Assembly: GCA_029782355.1 (NCBI GenBank)
Contig: JAKOUY010000011.1
Coordinates: 186,001-250,000 of the forward strand
From: Actinomycetes bacterium
GTDB lineage: Bacteria; Actinomycetota; Acidimicrobiia; Acidimicrobiales; Ilumatobacteraceae
Length of the DNA stretch: 64,000 nucleotides
Direction: 5' to 3'
Part shown: one piece after another, positions 1 through 8,661 of the stretch
Layout: every line of letters starts with the position of its first letter
Position numbering within the stretch: position 1 is the stretch's first letter
The notes under the pieces: model-generated
The model's input: the letters and a program-made list of their open reading frames with translations, nothing else
What the model was told of the DNA's origin: nothing
Database searches by the model: none
Translations under genes and position numbers: made by a program

Positions 1-532
1 CGATGCCCTTGACGTCGGGGTAGGTGTTCGGATCCCACATGATCATCTGCGGGTTCTTCTCCAGACCGGACTCGATGGCCACGGTGGGGAAGTCGCCGCT
101 GAACTGGATGGCCTCGTCGGTGTAGACGAAGGCGAACAGGATGCTGTCGTCCCCGTAGAGGATCTCGGTCGGCTTGCGGAACTGCTGGGGCGAGCCACCG
201 GAGCGGATCTGGAGCTTGACGCCGGTGTCATTCCCGGAGGCGTCCATCAGTGGCCCGGTCACGTAGGCCTTGTCCTTGTCGATCTGGTACCCGTCGCCGA
301 TCAGCTGGTACAGCCAGCCGTGCTCGGCCTCGGGCATCCAGTCCGTCTGAATGACGATGGTGTCCGGGCAGTCACCCTTCAGCGAGACGGGTGCAGCCGC
401 AGCGCCGGCCGTGCCCGCGGTGGTGCCGCCCGTGGGCGGGGTGGTGGCCGACGCCGACGCGCCGGCGACGGCGATCAACGACGAGGTCAGCAGGGATGCT
501 GCGAGCACCTTCGTGCTGCGGCGCTGTTGCAT
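1..532 (-). CDS. ABC transporter substrate-binding protein, SsuA/NMT1-like (partial)
   Basis: Solute-binding component of an importer, expected to be exported and to deliver a small organic ligand to the permease/ATPase pair encoded just upstream. Only the first 177 codons are present; the C-terminus lies beyond base 1. The N-terminus has basic residues (MQQRRSTK), a hydrophobic stretch and an Ala/Thr/Gly-rich linker, typical of an actinobacterial signal peptide plus flexible linker. The mature part starts near ...DCPDTIVIQTDWMPEAEHGW, resembling the start of NMT1/SsuA/THI5 binding proteins. The ATG at 532 is preceded by AAGGAG at 537-542, a good ribosome binding site. It is the last gene of a minus-strand ATPase-permease-binding protein set. 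Ligand unknown; pyrimidine, taurine or nitrile-type ligands are all possible. Confidence 0.8.
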   Translation of the reverse strand, partial: MQQRRSTKVLAASLLTSSLIAVAGASASATTPPTGGTTAGTAGAAAAPVSLKGDCPDTIVIQTDWMPEAEHGWLYQLIGDGYQIDKDKAYVTGPLMDASGNDTGVKLQIRSGGSPQQFRKPTEILYGDDSILFAFVYTDEAIQFSGDFPTVAIESGLEKNPQMIMWDPNTYPDVKGI

Positions 533-563
533 GTGGTTCTCCTTGATGATGGTTGACGCGGTA

Positions 564-575
564 GGGCCGCGGCCC
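564..575. promoter_or_regulatory. 12-bp perfect palindrome between permease and binding-protein genes
   Basis: GGGCCGCGGCCC is self-complementary and lies in the 57-bp gap between the permease stop and the binding-protein start. A hairpin here could shield the 3' end of the upstream message and set the binding protein in excess, as is common for ABC importers. This is inference; GC-rich palindromes also arise by chance. Confidence 0.3.
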
Positions 576-589
576 GTTGTTGGATGGGA

Positions 590-1480
590 TCAGCTGCGTT
601 GGGACTCGTACCAGTGCCCGACGACGAGGCGGGACAGCAGTCCGAAGACGAAGAAGACGACGATGCCGAGCAGGCAGGCGACGATGATGGCCCCGTACAT
701 CGGTGGGCGCTGCAGGCGGGTGCGGAACTGGTCGATGGCCACGCCGAGACCCGGCTTGGCGCCCTCGCGGAAGAACTGCTCACCAACCACCGCGCCCACC
801 ACCGACAGGCCGGCAGAGATGCGGAACCCGGTGAAGATGGCCGGCATGGCGTTGGGGAACTGCAGCTTGCGCATCCGTGTCCAGGTACTGGCGTGACGCA
901 GCGTGAACAGGTCGTGCTGGCTGGCGTCGGCCGAGGTCAGCCCGAACAGGGTGTTGGTGACGATGGGGAAGATCGCGATCATGATGCACACGTAGATGCG
1001 CGCACCCAGGCCCCCGCCGAACACGGTGTAGATGATCGGCACGATGGCCAGTACCGGAGTGGCCTGCAGGGCGACCAGGTACGGATAGAGCGATCGTTCC
1101 ACCCAGGCCTTCTGGGCCATGACGATGGCCAGTGCCATCCCGATGACGATGGTGATGCCCAGTCCCACGAAGGCCACCAGGCACGTCCACCCCAGCCCGG
1201 TGATCAGTTGGTCGCGGAAGATCTTGTTGAACAGGGACTGGTCGATGATGGTCACCGGTGACGGCAGGACCGACGGCTTGCGACCGAGCCAACGCTGGAT
1301 GCCGTCTCGGTGCATGTACTCCCACAACACGATGAACAGGACGAACACCAGAAGCGGCCCGACGTAGTCACCGAGGCGCCTGCCGCGTTGCTTGGTGGCG
1401 GCGATGAGCTGATCCTCGATCTGGGCGGCCGCATCGAGGCCTGCCCCCGTCCCGTCCACCACGACCGGAGCGCTGGTCAT
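590..1480 (-). CDS. ABC transporter permease (SsuC/ThiX family)
   Basis: Inner-membrane channel of the importer, 296 aa. A polar N-terminal segment of about 40 residues is followed by roughly six hydrophobic membrane spans, with the binding-protein-dependent transport core in the second half (around ...HASTWTRMRKLQFPNAMPA, the EAA-type coupling loop that contacts the ATPase). Length and topology fit the nitrate/sulfonate/taurine permease family. The ATG at 1480 overlaps the stop of the ATPase gene by four bases (ATGA), indicating translational coupling. Substrate cannot be read from the sequence. Confidence 0.88.
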   Translation of the reverse strand: MTSAPVVVDGTGAGLDAAAQIEDQLIAATKQRGRRLGDYVGPLLVFVLFIVLWEYMHRDGIQRWLGRKPSVLPSPVTIIDQSLFNKIFRDQLITGLGWTCLVAFVGLGITIVIGMALAIVMAQKAWVERSLYPYLVALQATPVLAIVPIIYTVFGGGLGARIYVCIMIAIFPIVTNTLFGLTSADASQHDLFTLRHASTWTRMRKLQFPNAMPAIFTGFRISAGLSVVGAVVGEQFFREGAKPGLGVAIDQFRTRLQRPPMYGAIIVACLLGIVVFFVFGLLSRLVVGHWYESQRS

Positions 1481-2223
1481 ACGTGAGCTCCTCGCAACGA
1501 GTGCGAGATCTCCCCGCTCAGCCGGGCGAACTCCGGGTCGAAGCGCAGCTCCGGCGAGCGCGGATAGGCGAACGGCACGTCGTAGCTGGCCACCAGCTTG
1601 CCGGGGCGAGCGCTCATCACCAGCACTTTGGTGGACAGGAACACCGCTTCGGCGATCGAGTGGGTGATGAACAGCCCGGCGAAGCGGCGCTGCTGGAACA
1701 GCGAGATGACCTCGTCGTTGAGCCGCTCGCGGGTGATCTCGTCGACGGCACCGAAGGGCTCGTCGAACAGGAACACGTCGGGCTCGAGCACCAAGGTGCG
1801 GGCCAGCGAGGCGCGCATCTTCATCCCACCGGAGAGCTGCTTGGGGTACTTGGCCTCGAAGCCGGCGAGGCCGACGGTGCGGATGGCGTCGGTGGCCCGC
1901 TTGGCCCGCTCGCCCTTCGGCATGCCCTCCAACTCGGCGAGCAGCTCGACGTTGCGCTGCACCGAGCGCCACTGCAAGAGGGTGGCGTCCTGGAACACGT
2001 AGCCCAACTTCTTGCGATCGACGACCACCTTGCCGGTCGTGGGTTGGTGCAGGCCGGAGGCGATCTTCAACAGCGTGCTCTTGCCGCAGCCGGAGGGACC
2101 GACCACGGTGACGAACTCGCCAGGGCTGACATCGAAGGTGGTCTCCTGCAACGCATGGGTGCCATCCGGGAAGACCATCGATACGCCGCGAAACGACAGC
2201 GCCGGCCCGGACCCCATCTCCAT
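1477..2223 (-). CDS. ABC transporter ATP-binding protein (SsuB/TauB type)
   Basis: Cytoplasmic ATPase that powers the importer, 248 aa. Visible motifs are Walker A GPSGCGKST at residues 42-50, a Q-loop in YVFQDATLLQW, signature LSGGMKMRASLA, Walker B DVFLFDEPF and the switch His in ITHSIAEAV. The start ATG at 2223 is chosen because TAGCCT (2232-2237, minus strand) lies 8 nt upstream, a leaderless-type -10 box. The ATPase-permease-binding protein set may therefore have its own promoter although it follows the SDR gene by 62 bp. The family is nitrate/sulfonate/taurine or pyrimidine-precursor importers. Confidence 0.9.
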   Translation of the reverse strand: MEMGSGPALSFRGVSMVFPDGTHALQETTFDVSPGEFVTVVGPSGCGKSTLLKIASGLHQPTTGKVVVDRKKLGYVFQDATLLQWRSVQRNVELLAELEGMPKGERAKRATDAIRTVGLAGFEAKYPKQLSGGMKMRASLARTLVLEPDVFLFDEPFGAVDEITRERLNDEVISLFQQRRFAGLFITHSIAEAVFLSTKVLVMSARPGKLVASYDVPFAYPRSPELRFDPEFARLSGEISHSLRGAHV

Positions 2224-2285
2224 GGCGGCCGAGGCTAGTGCGTCGCCCGAGCCTGTCGCGTGCCGAACTGTTTCCGAACCGTGAA

Positions 2286-2999
2286 CTAGTGGAAGATCAT
2301 CCCGCCCGTCACGTTCATCGCCTGGCCGGTGCAGTACGAGCCCTCCTCGCTGGCCAGGAACAGGGCCATGTTGGCCACGTCCTGTGGTTGGGCCAACCGG
2401 TTGAGCGGTGACTTGGCGCTCCACGCCGCCACCATCTCCGGGGTGCGTGTCGCCGCCCCCATCTCGGTCAGCACGTAGCCGGGGCAGATGCAGTTGACGG
2501 TGATCCCGTGCCCGCCCAGCTCCATGGCGGCGACCCGGGTCAGGGCGATGACCGCGGCCTTCGACGCCGCGTAGTGGGCCTGGTTGGGCGACCCGACCTT
2601 GCCACCCATGCTGGCCATGTTGACCACGGTGCCGCCCTGTCCGGTGGCGATCATCGACCGGGCGCAGACCTGGGTCGTGAGCAGCATCGCCCGGACGTTG
2701 ACGTCGAAGGTCAGGTCCCAGGTGTCCACCGTGAGATCCAGCAGCGGGGCCATCTGCAGGATCCCGGCGTTGTTGACCAGGATGTCGACCCCACCGAGCG
2801 CGGCGACCGCCCGCTCGGTCACCAGACGCGCCGCGGCGGCATCGGCGAGGTCGGCACCGAGCACGCCGGGGGCGTCCTCCCGGTCGATCCGCTGCACCGA
2901 GGCCCCCTCGCGCTCGAAGGTCGCGGCGATGGCCGCGCCGATGCCGCGAGCCGCGCCGGTGACGACGGCCCGGCGACCGTGGAGGCGTCCGGTGTTCAT
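2286..2999 (-). CDS. SDR-family NAD(P)-dependent oxidoreductase
   Basis: Classical short-chain dehydrogenase/reductase of 237 aa. It has the Rossmann glycine motif TGAARGIG at residues 14-21, NNAG in the central strand, and the catalytic Tyr-x3-Lys (YAASK, Tyr near residue 142). The C-terminus ends in the usual YCTGQAMNVTGG. It probably oxidises a secondary alcohol or reduces a ketone made by neighbouring enzymes. Its ATG overlaps the TGA of the amidohydrolase gene by 4 bp, so the two are cotranscribed. Substrate unknown. Confidence 0.88.
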   Translation of the reverse strand: MNTGRLHGRRAVVTGAARGIGAAIAATFEREGASVQRIDREDAPGVLGADLADAAAARLVTERAVAALGGVDILVNNAGILQMAPLLDLTVDTWDLTFDVNVRAMLLTTQVCARSMIATGQGGTVVNMASMGGKVGSPNQAHYAASKAAVIALTRVAAMELGGHGITVNCICPGYVLTEMGAATRTPEMVAAWSAKSPLNRLAQPQDVANMALFLASEEGSYCTGQAMNVTGGMIFH

Positions 3000-4018
3000 C
3001 GCCAGGATCGTAGGAGCCGGCGTGGCCCGCCGACGGCGAGCGCCTCGCGCACCGATCCGACCGGCAGCTCGACGGTGTCGGCCGTTGGTGCCAAGCCGAG
3101 CACCGAGCGAGCCGTGCCGGCCACCATGGCCAGGGCGTCGTCCGGGAGGACGTGGGCGGTGAGGACCATCAGCCCGGCGGTCTCCAGCGGGTCGGCCCGG
3201 CCCAGGGGGTTGAACGGATCCTGCAGATTGTCGCCCCCGGCGGCGACGCGCACCCCGGCGGCGCGCAGGGCGCGCACCGCGGTGATCCCGCGCGGCATCG
3301 CCGTCTGCTGCTCGCGGCCCTGAAGGAACAGGTTGGTGTGCGGCAGGGCCACCACACCGATGCCGGCCGCGGCGACCAACTCGGCGATCTCCTGCTGTCG
3401 GGCAGCGGTCTGCATCGCCAGGGACACGCAATGGCTGGCGGTGACCGGGAACGGGAACCCGCTGACCAGCACCCGCCGGGCCAGCGTCTCGAGCGCCAGG
3501 GCCTCCGGCCGGAGGGTCTCGTCGGTGTGCAGGTCCAGACCTCGCTCGGCCTGCGCGGCGGCCTCGAGGAACACCTCGGTGGCGGCCGCCGGGTCGTCCT
3601 CCAGGTGCGGGCAGCCGCCCACGAGGTCGACGCCGAGATCGAGTGCCGCATCCAGCAACCGGCGATTGGTCGCGCCCGGGGGACCGACGACCGGCCAGCC
3701 GGTGAGCGCCACGACCTGGATCTCCACCTCGCCGGCCAGCCGCCGACGAACCTCGACCAGGGCCTCGGCCGACGTCAGCCCGTTTGCCTCGGTCACGTCG
3801 GCGTGGGTGCGGATGGCCGTGACGCCGTTGGCCACCAGCGCCCGGGCGGCGCGCTCGGCGCGTTCGATCGTGTCGGCGACGGTGATCGTCGGGCGGGCCG
3901 CCTCCATCGCCAGGATCGCCCCCATCAGGTCGCCGGTCGGGTTCGGGATCCGCTCGGCCAGGTAGGCCTTGTCCAGGTGGGCATGCGCCTCGACCAGTGC
4001 CGGGATCGTGATCGTCAC
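2996..4018 (-). CDS. Amidohydrolase, cytosine-deaminase-like
   Basis: Metal-dependent TIM-barrel hydrolase of 340 aa, likely deaminating or ring-opening a cyclic nitrogen compound. The N-terminal LVEAHAHLDKAYL supplies the HxH metal pair and the Lys seen in CodA/TrzN-type amidohydrolases. Further ligands are probably the histidines in HTDET and TASHCVSL and the Asp in AAGGDNLQDPFNP. The GTG at 4018 is preferred because it overlaps the stop of the phosphodiesterase gene as GTGA. The enzyme is slightly shorter than typical cytosine deaminases (about 400 aa) because the N-terminal beta-sandwich is minimal. Association with an SsuA-type importer suggests its substrate is imported, which is inference. 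Confidence 0.8.
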   Translation of the reverse strand: MTITIPALVEAHAHLDKAYLAERIPNPTGDLMGAILAMEAARPTITVADTIERAERAARALVANGVTAIRTHADVTEANGLTSAEALVEVRRRLAGEVEIQVVALTGWPVVGPPGATNRRLLDAALDLGVDLVGGCPHLEDDPAAATEVFLEAAAQAERGLDLHTDETLRPEALALETLARRVLVSGFPFPVTASHCVSLAMQTAARQQEIAELVAAAGIGVVALPHTNLFLQGREQQTAMPRGITAVRALRAAGVRVAAGGDNLQDPFNPLGRADPLETAGLMVLTAHVLPDDALAMVAGTARSVLGLAPTADTVELPVGSVREALAVGGPRRLLRSWR

Positions 4019-4794
4019 GGTCGGCTCCCCGTGCCGTCGACCCACTGGTGGCGAGCGCTCAACACGTCGCGCAGCACGGTCGGGCGATCGGTCATCAGCC
4101 CGTCGACCCCGAGGTCGAGCAGGCGCTCCATGGCACCGGCGTCATCGATGGTCCAGACGTGCACCGCCAGCCCACGGGCGTGTGCCCGGCGGACGAAGCC
4201 GGCGGTCGTCACCGGGATCGGTCCCTGGCGGACGGGAACCTGGGCCGCCATCGCCGCGGTGTGCCGCAACCCGCCGGCCACGAGGCGGGCCACCCCGATC
4301 GGGCCCAGCGAGGTGCACAGCTCGGGCCCGAGCATGGCCCGCAGCCGAGCCAGGCGGCGGTCGTCGAAGGCGCCGACGCACACCCGATGCAGCGCCGAGG
4401 TCCGTCGCAGGGTCGTGGCCAGGGCCGGGACGGCGGCGTCGGTCTTGCAGTCGATGTTGACGCGGACGTCCGGCCAGGCCTCCAGCAGGTCGGTGAGCAA
4501 AGGGATCGGCGCTGTCCCGCCCACCCGGGCGGTGCGCACCTCGGACCACGGCAGCTGGCTGATCCGTCCCGGCCGTCCGCAGGTGCGTGACAGGTCGTCG
4601 TCGTGAAAGGCGACCAACATCCCGTCGGCGGTCACCTGGACATCGGTCTCCAGGTAGCGGTACCCGAGCCCGACGGCGTACTCGAACGCCGGCATCGTGT
4701 TCTCCGGCTGATCCGTGGCCCCACCACGGTGGGCGAAGGGAATCGGGTGCGGCCACTCCAGGTACGGGTGACGCGGCCGGGAGGGGGGCTGCAC
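4015..4794 (-). CDS. Glycerophosphodiester phosphodiesterase family protein
   Basis: GDPD-domain enzyme of 259 aa that hydrolyses glycerophosphodiesters to an alcohol and glycerol-3-phosphate. The catalytic signature FAHRGGATDQPENT lies near the N-terminus, followed by the metal ligands in LETDVQVTADG and a His-Asp pair (FHDDDLSRTCG). A late VHVWTIDD motif matches the family. No signal peptide is seen, so it should be cytoplasmic. The GTG at 4794 is chosen because the upstream ATG at 4818 would overlap the divergent aldehyde dehydrogenase start, and GATACT lies 7 nt upstream of this GTG. It is first in the minus-strand operon running to base 1. Confidence 0.82.
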   Translation of the reverse strand: MQPPSRPRHPYLEWPHPIPFAHRGGATDQPENTMPAFEYAVGLGYRYLETDVQVTADGMLVAFHDDDLSRTCGRPGRISQLPWSEVRTARVGGTAPIPLLTDLLEAWPDVRVNIDCKTDAAVPALATTLRRTSALHRVCVGAFDDRRLARLRAMLGPELCTSLGPIGVARLVAGGLRHTAAMAAQVPVRQGPIPVTTAGFVRRAHARGLAVHVWTIDDAGAMERLLDLGVDGLMTDRPTVLRDVLSARHQWVDGTGSRP

Positions 4795-4803
4795 GGCGTT
4801 CAG

Positions 4804-4809
4804 TATCGT
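4804..4809 (+). promoter_or_regulatory. -10 box for leaderless aldehyde dehydrogenase
   Basis: TATCGT ends 7 nt before the ATG at 4817, the geometry of an actinobacterial leaderless transcript. On the other strand GATACT sits 7 nt before the GTG at 4794, so the divergent promoters interlock within about 25 bp. Confidence 0.55.
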
Positions 4810-4816
4810 CCATGGC

Positions 4817-6199
4817 ATGACCCAGACCATCACCGTTCGGTCCCCCTACGACGGAGGTGTCATCGGCGAGATCCCGGCCCAGACCGCCGACGACGTCGAC
4901 CGGGCCGTCGGTCTCGCCGCCGCAGCGTTGCGCGACCGCCCGCTCGCCCAGTGGCAGCGCGCCGGGATCCTCGACCGCGCCGCCGAACGGTTGGCGGCGC
5001 GTCGTGACGAGTTCGCCACGATCGTCGCTCGGGAGGCTGCCAAGCCGATCAAGACGGCTCGGGTCGAGGTCGACCGCGCCGTCGGCACGTTCCGCTTCGC
5101 CGCGGCCGAGGCCCGCACGCTGGCCGGCGACGTCGTCCCGCTCGACGCGCTGAACGGGGGGCAGGGCAAGCTCGGATTCACCCTGCGGGTCCCCATCGGC
5201 GTGGTCGGGGCCATCGCCCCGTTCAACTTCCCGTTGAACCTGGTGGTCCACAAGGTCGCCCCGGCCATCGCTGCCGGCTGCCCGGTCGTGCTCAAGCCGG
5301 CCTCGCAGACCCCGTTCAGCTCACTGACGCTGGCCGCGATGCTGATCGACGAGTGCGGGCTGCCGGCCGACTACCTGCACGTCGTCACGGGTGGGGGCTC
5401 CACCGTGGGCAACGCCCTCGTCGACCATCCCGACGTCGCCTTGATCACCTTCACCGGATCGCCGGAGGTCGGGTGGTCGATCCGCGCCCGGGCGCCACGC
5501 AAGCGCGTCGGCCTGGAGCTGGGCAACAACGCTCCGCTGATCATCGCCGCCGACGGTGACTGGGCGGCGGCCGCTGCCAAGGTGCGCCTGGCCGGCTTCA
5601 GCCATGCCGGGCAGAGCTGCATCTCCACCCAGCGGATCCTCGTGCATCGCTCGCTCGTCCAGCGGTTCACCGATGAGCTCGTCGCCCAGGTGGCCACCCT
5701 GCGCGTCGGCGATCCGCTGGACGAGGCCACCGACGTCAGCCAGCTGATCTCGACCGCCGAGCGGGATCGGGTGGCCGGTTGGGTGGCCGAGGCCGCGGCG
5801 GCCGGTGGGCGCGTGGCTGCCGGGGGGACGGTGGGCGACGACGGGGTCCTGGCCCCGACGATCATCACCGATGCCACACCGGACATGAAGGTGTGCCGGG
5901 AAGAGGTCTTCGGCCCGGTGGTGGCGATCACCGCCTTCGACGACCTCGACGAGGCCTTCGGTCTGGCCAACGACACCAAGTTCGGGCTGCAGGCGGCGAT
6001 CTTCACCGCCGACGTCTCCACCGCGCTGCGCGCCGTGCAGGAACTGGACTTCGGCGGCGTTCTGGTGAACGAGGTGCCCACTTGGCGCGCCGACCAACAG
6101 CCGTACGGCGGCCTGCGCGACAGCGGCAACACCCGGGAGGGACCGGCCTACTCCGTTCGGGAGATGACCGAGCTGCGCATGGTGGTGTTCAGCCGCTGA
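4817..6199 (+). CDS. NAD(P)-dependent aldehyde dehydrogenase
   Basis: Aldehyde dehydrogenase superfamily enzyme of 460 aa oxidising an aldehyde to the acid in the cytoplasm. The general-base Glu lies in GLELGNNAP and the nucleophile Cys in HAGQSCISTQRI. The cofactor region shows FNFPLN and FTGSPEVG. SHAGQ-C-ISTQR is typical of the lactaldehyde/phosphonoacetaldehyde/GAPN-like branch rather than betaine aldehyde dehydrogenases. The gene stands alone, divergent from the GDPD operon. Exact substrate unknown. One oddity is LGNN where most relatives have LGGN. Confidence 0.9.
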   Translation: MTQTITVRSPYDGGVIGEIPAQTADDVDRAVGLAAAALRDRPLAQWQRAGILDRAAERLAARRDEFATIVAREAAKPIKTARVEVDRAVGTFRFAAAEARTLAGDVVPLDALNGGQGKLGFTLRVPIGVVGAIAPFNFPLNLVVHKVAPAIAAGCPVVLKPASQTPFSSLTLAAMLIDECGLPADYLHVVTGGGSTVGNALVDHPDVALITFTGSPEVGWSIRARAPRKRVGLELGNNAPLIIAADGDWAAAAAKVRLAGFSHAGQSCISTQRILVHRSLVQRFTDELVAQVATLRVGDPLDEATDVSQLISTAERDRVAGWVAEAAAAGGRVAAGGTVGDDGVLAPTIITDATPDMKVCREEVFGPVVAITAFDDLDEAFGLANDTKFGLQAAIFTADVSTALRAVQELDFGGVLVNEVPTWRADQQPYGGLRDSGNTREGPAYSVREMTELRMVVFSR

Positions 6200-6211
6200 T
6201 CGCCGACCGGG

Positions 6212-6535
6212 TCACCCGGTGGCCGGTCGCAGCCGCAACCGGCTGACCACCACGGTCCAGTCGCCGCGACGAACCTGCTCGTAGGCCGACGCCCAGGCGT
6301 CGTCCGGAGTCGGTCCGCAGGCCGAGACCATCCGCACGCCGTCGTCGAAGCGTTCGGCCTCGGCCGTCCACACCGGGACGGCCTCGAGCAGCTGCCCACT
6401 GCTGGAGCGAACGTGGTTCTCGCGGTAGTCCATCGTCGTTCGCCACCCGAGGCGCTCGAGCTGGCGGCGATCGTCGGGTGCCAGGACCTCGACGTGCCGG
6501 CGGGGGCGGTGCGGGGAGGTGCTCAGGGCCAGCAT
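6212..6535 (-). CDS. Hypothetical protein, 107 aa
   Basis: Small cytoplasmic protein with no recognised domain. The sequence is charged and well balanced (for example LGWRTTMDYRENHVRSSSG and a Trp/Val-rich C-terminus), which reads like a real protein rather than a frame shadow. The ATG at 6535 is the only strong start. It lies between the convergent aldehyde dehydrogenase and the downstream end of the DMT transporter gene. Function unknown; the ending WTVVVSRLRL may be a beta strand. Confidence 0.55.
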   Translation of the reverse strand: MLALSTSPHRPRRHVEVLAPDDRRQLERLGWRTTMDYRENHVRSSSGQLLEAVPVWTAEAERFDDGVRMVSACGPTPDDAWASAYEQVRRGDWTVVVSRLRLRPATG

Positions 6536-6609
6536 GGCCGACAGTGTGACGGACGAGGCCTGTGGATCGTCAGTCCCGATAGCCCGTGAATTTGCTGGGG
6601 ACAACCGGC

Positions 6610-7530
6610 TCAACCCTGTGCAGGAACCACCTGGTCGGCGTCCGGCACGCTGGCGTCCAGCGCCGCCGGCCCGCCCCACACGGCGTTGACCAGGATGGCC
6701 ACGAACACGACGATGCCGCCGACGATGGTCCGCCCGGCCGGGTGCTCGTGGAGCAGCACCATTCCCCACACCGGGACGAACACGTTCTCCGCCTGGGCGT
6801 AGACGGTCATGTGCACGGCCGGCACCGTGCGCGCCGCCAGGTTGAACAGCAGCGTTCCGACCACGATGTAGACCGCCCCGTGGATGGCGGCCAGGGTGAC
6901 CGGCTGGACCCCGGGGACCAGCGCTTCCCCCTTGGCCAGCACCACCACGCCGCACACCACCACCATGACCACGGCGTAGGTGGGCAGGACCGGTGACCAG
7001 TCGCGGTGCTTGTCGGTGCGCACGCACACCGTGTAGACGGCGAAGCCCAGTGAGGAGGCCACCGCCGAGAGGTTCCCGGCCAGCTGGCCGCCGCCGAAGG
7101 TTCCGCCGACCATCACCAGCAGCCCGACCAGGCCGAGGGTGACCGCCATGCCGGTGACGGCGGACATCCGCTCCCCGAGCACCACCCTGGCCAGGGCCAC
7201 CGCCATGAGCGGGGTGGTCGAGGCCAAGAAGGCCGTCTGCGCCGCTCCGTTGACGCTCACCGCGTAGACGAAGCCGATCGACGCCAGGAACAGCATCGCG
7301 CTGGTCAGCCAGATGAACCATCCGCCGGTGAGGCCCTGGCGGGTCGGCGAGGGACGATGGCGCAGCGCGGCGACGATCTCGACCACGACGATGATCGGCA
7401 GCGACCGCCAGATCAGGTACTGGAAGGCGTCGGCGTGCGCCTCCGCCACGTGCACCGCGCCCAGGCTCCAGACGATCCCGGCGACGATCGCCGTGGTCGT
7501 GGCCAGAGTGGGGGAGAGCGTGAGCGGCAC
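6610..7530 (-). CDS. EamA/DMT-superfamily transporter
   Basis: Integral membrane protein of 306 aa with about ten hydrophobic helices in two repeated EamA halves. The first half ends near GGTFGGGQLAGN and the second half starts with FAVYTVCVRTDK. It probably exports or imports a metabolite of the upstream enzymes. The GTG start at 7530 lies 3 bp after the enolase-family gene, so it is the last member of the desaturase-to-transporter operon. Direction and substrate cannot be inferred. Confidence 0.85.
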   Translation of the reverse strand: MPLTLSPTLATTTAIVAGIVWSLGAVHVAEAHADAFQYLIWRSLPIIVVVEIVAALRHRPSPTRQGLTGGWFIWLTSAMLFLASIGFVYAVSVNGAAQTAFLASTTPLMAVALARVVLGERMSAVTGMAVTLGLVGLLVMVGGTFGGGQLAGNLSAVASSLGFAVYTVCVRTDKHRDWSPVLPTYAVVMVVVCGVVVLAKGEALVPGVQPVTLAAIHGAVYIVVGTLLFNLAARTVPAVHMTVYAQAENVFVPVWGMVLLHEHPAGRTIVGGIVVFVAILVNAVWGGPAALDASVPDADQVVPAQG

Positions 7531-7533
7531 GGG

Positions 7534-8661
7534 TCAGCTGAACGTCGCCGCGTCGGTCTGCGTCGCCGCCAGCACGGCCTCGTCCAGGTCGAACCCGAGA
7601 CCGGGTCGGTCCCCGGCGTCGATCCATCCGTCGCCGTCGACCTCGACCGTCTCGGTCAGCAGGTAGTCACGGCGCGCCGTGGTCCACTCCGGTGGATCGA
7701 ACGGCACCTCGATGAACGGCGCTCCCACCGTGCCGGCGGTCAGGTGGACGTTCGCCAGGAGCCCGACGCCGTTGCCCCACGTGTGTGGGGTGAACACCCG
7801 ACCCGCAGCCGCCACCTCGCCGGCCAGGCCGGCCAGCCCGGTGATGCCCAGCGTGCACACGCAGTCCGGTTGGAACACGTCGAGGCACTGGCGGTCGAGC
7901 AGCTCGCGGAACTCGTAGCGCTCCCGGGTCATCTCGCCCCCGGCGACACGGATCGGCACCCGGCGACGGAGCTCGGCCATCCCGGCGTAGTCGGCGCGGT
8001 GCAGCGGCTCCTCGACCCAGAAGACCGACTCGGCGTGGAGGGCCTCGGCGACGGCCGTGGCCCGGTCGAGGTCCCACGGTGGGCGGACGTCCCAGGGCAT
8101 CCGCCAGCCCTGGTTGCAGTCGACCATCAGCTCCAACCGCTCGCCGAGGGCATCGCGCACGGCGCGCACCACGGCGAGGTCCTCGTCCAGCGCCGGCCGG
8201 CCGAAGCGGACCTTCAGCGCCGGGTAGCCGAGGTCGGCCGCCCGCCGGGCGACGGCGACCATCTCGCCCACCGGGCGGTGAACGCCCGACGAGGCGTAGG
8301 CCCGGATCCGCCCGCTGGACCCACCGAGCAAGGCCCACACCGGCTGTTCGGCCAGCTTGCCGTGGAGGTCCCACAGGGCCACGTCGAGCGGCCAGGGGCG
8401 CCCAGCGTGGAACTCGACGTTGGCCAGCATGGCCGCCAGCGTCTCGTGGTCGGTCGGGTCCTGGCCGAGGAACCAGCGCTGGTAGTCGGCGAAGCCGTAC
8501 ATCGCATCACCGGAACCGATGCCGACGTGGCCGGCGTCGTCGTGGACGCGGACCACGGTGGCCGGGAAGTGGGTCCGCGGCGTCGGGTCCCACGACGCCG
8601 GGAAGGGCGGATCGAGGGCCAGGCGGTGGTGGGTGATCTCGATCCGGGTGATGACGCTCAC
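7534..8661 (-). CDS. Enolase-superfamily (mandelate racemase/muconate lactonizing) enzyme
   Basis: TIM-barrel enzyme of 375 aa expected to abstract a proton alpha to a carboxylate (dehydratase or epimerase). Metal ligands are the Asp in MVDCNQGW, the Glu in WVEEPL and the Glu in VAGGEMT. The general-base His is in TPHTWGNG. The second-strand K-x-K catalytic pair appears as LKVRFG, that is K-x-R, which may bear on reaction type. GTG at 8661 overlaps the alcohol dehydrogenase stop as GTGA. With an alcohol dehydrogenase and a DMT transporter alongside, a sugar-acid or polyol-acid pathway is plausible but unproven. Confidence 0.85.
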   Translation of the reverse strand: MSVITRIEITHHRLALDPPFPASWDPTPRTHFPATVVRVHDDAGHVGIGSGDAMYGFADYQRWFLGQDPTDHETLAAMLANVEFHAGRPWPLDVALWDLHGKLAEQPVWALLGGSSGRIRAYASSGVHRPVGEMVAVARRAADLGYPALKVRFGRPALDEDLAVVRAVRDALGERLELMVDCNQGWRMPWDVRPPWDLDRATAVAEALHAESVFWVEEPLHRADYAGMAELRRRVPIRVAGGEMTRERYEFRELLDRQCLDVFQPDCVCTLGITGLAGLAGEVAAAGRVFTPHTWGNGVGLLANVHLTAGTVGAPFIEVPFDPPEWTTARRDYLLTETVEVDGDGWIDAGDRPGLGFDLDEAVLAATQTDAATFS

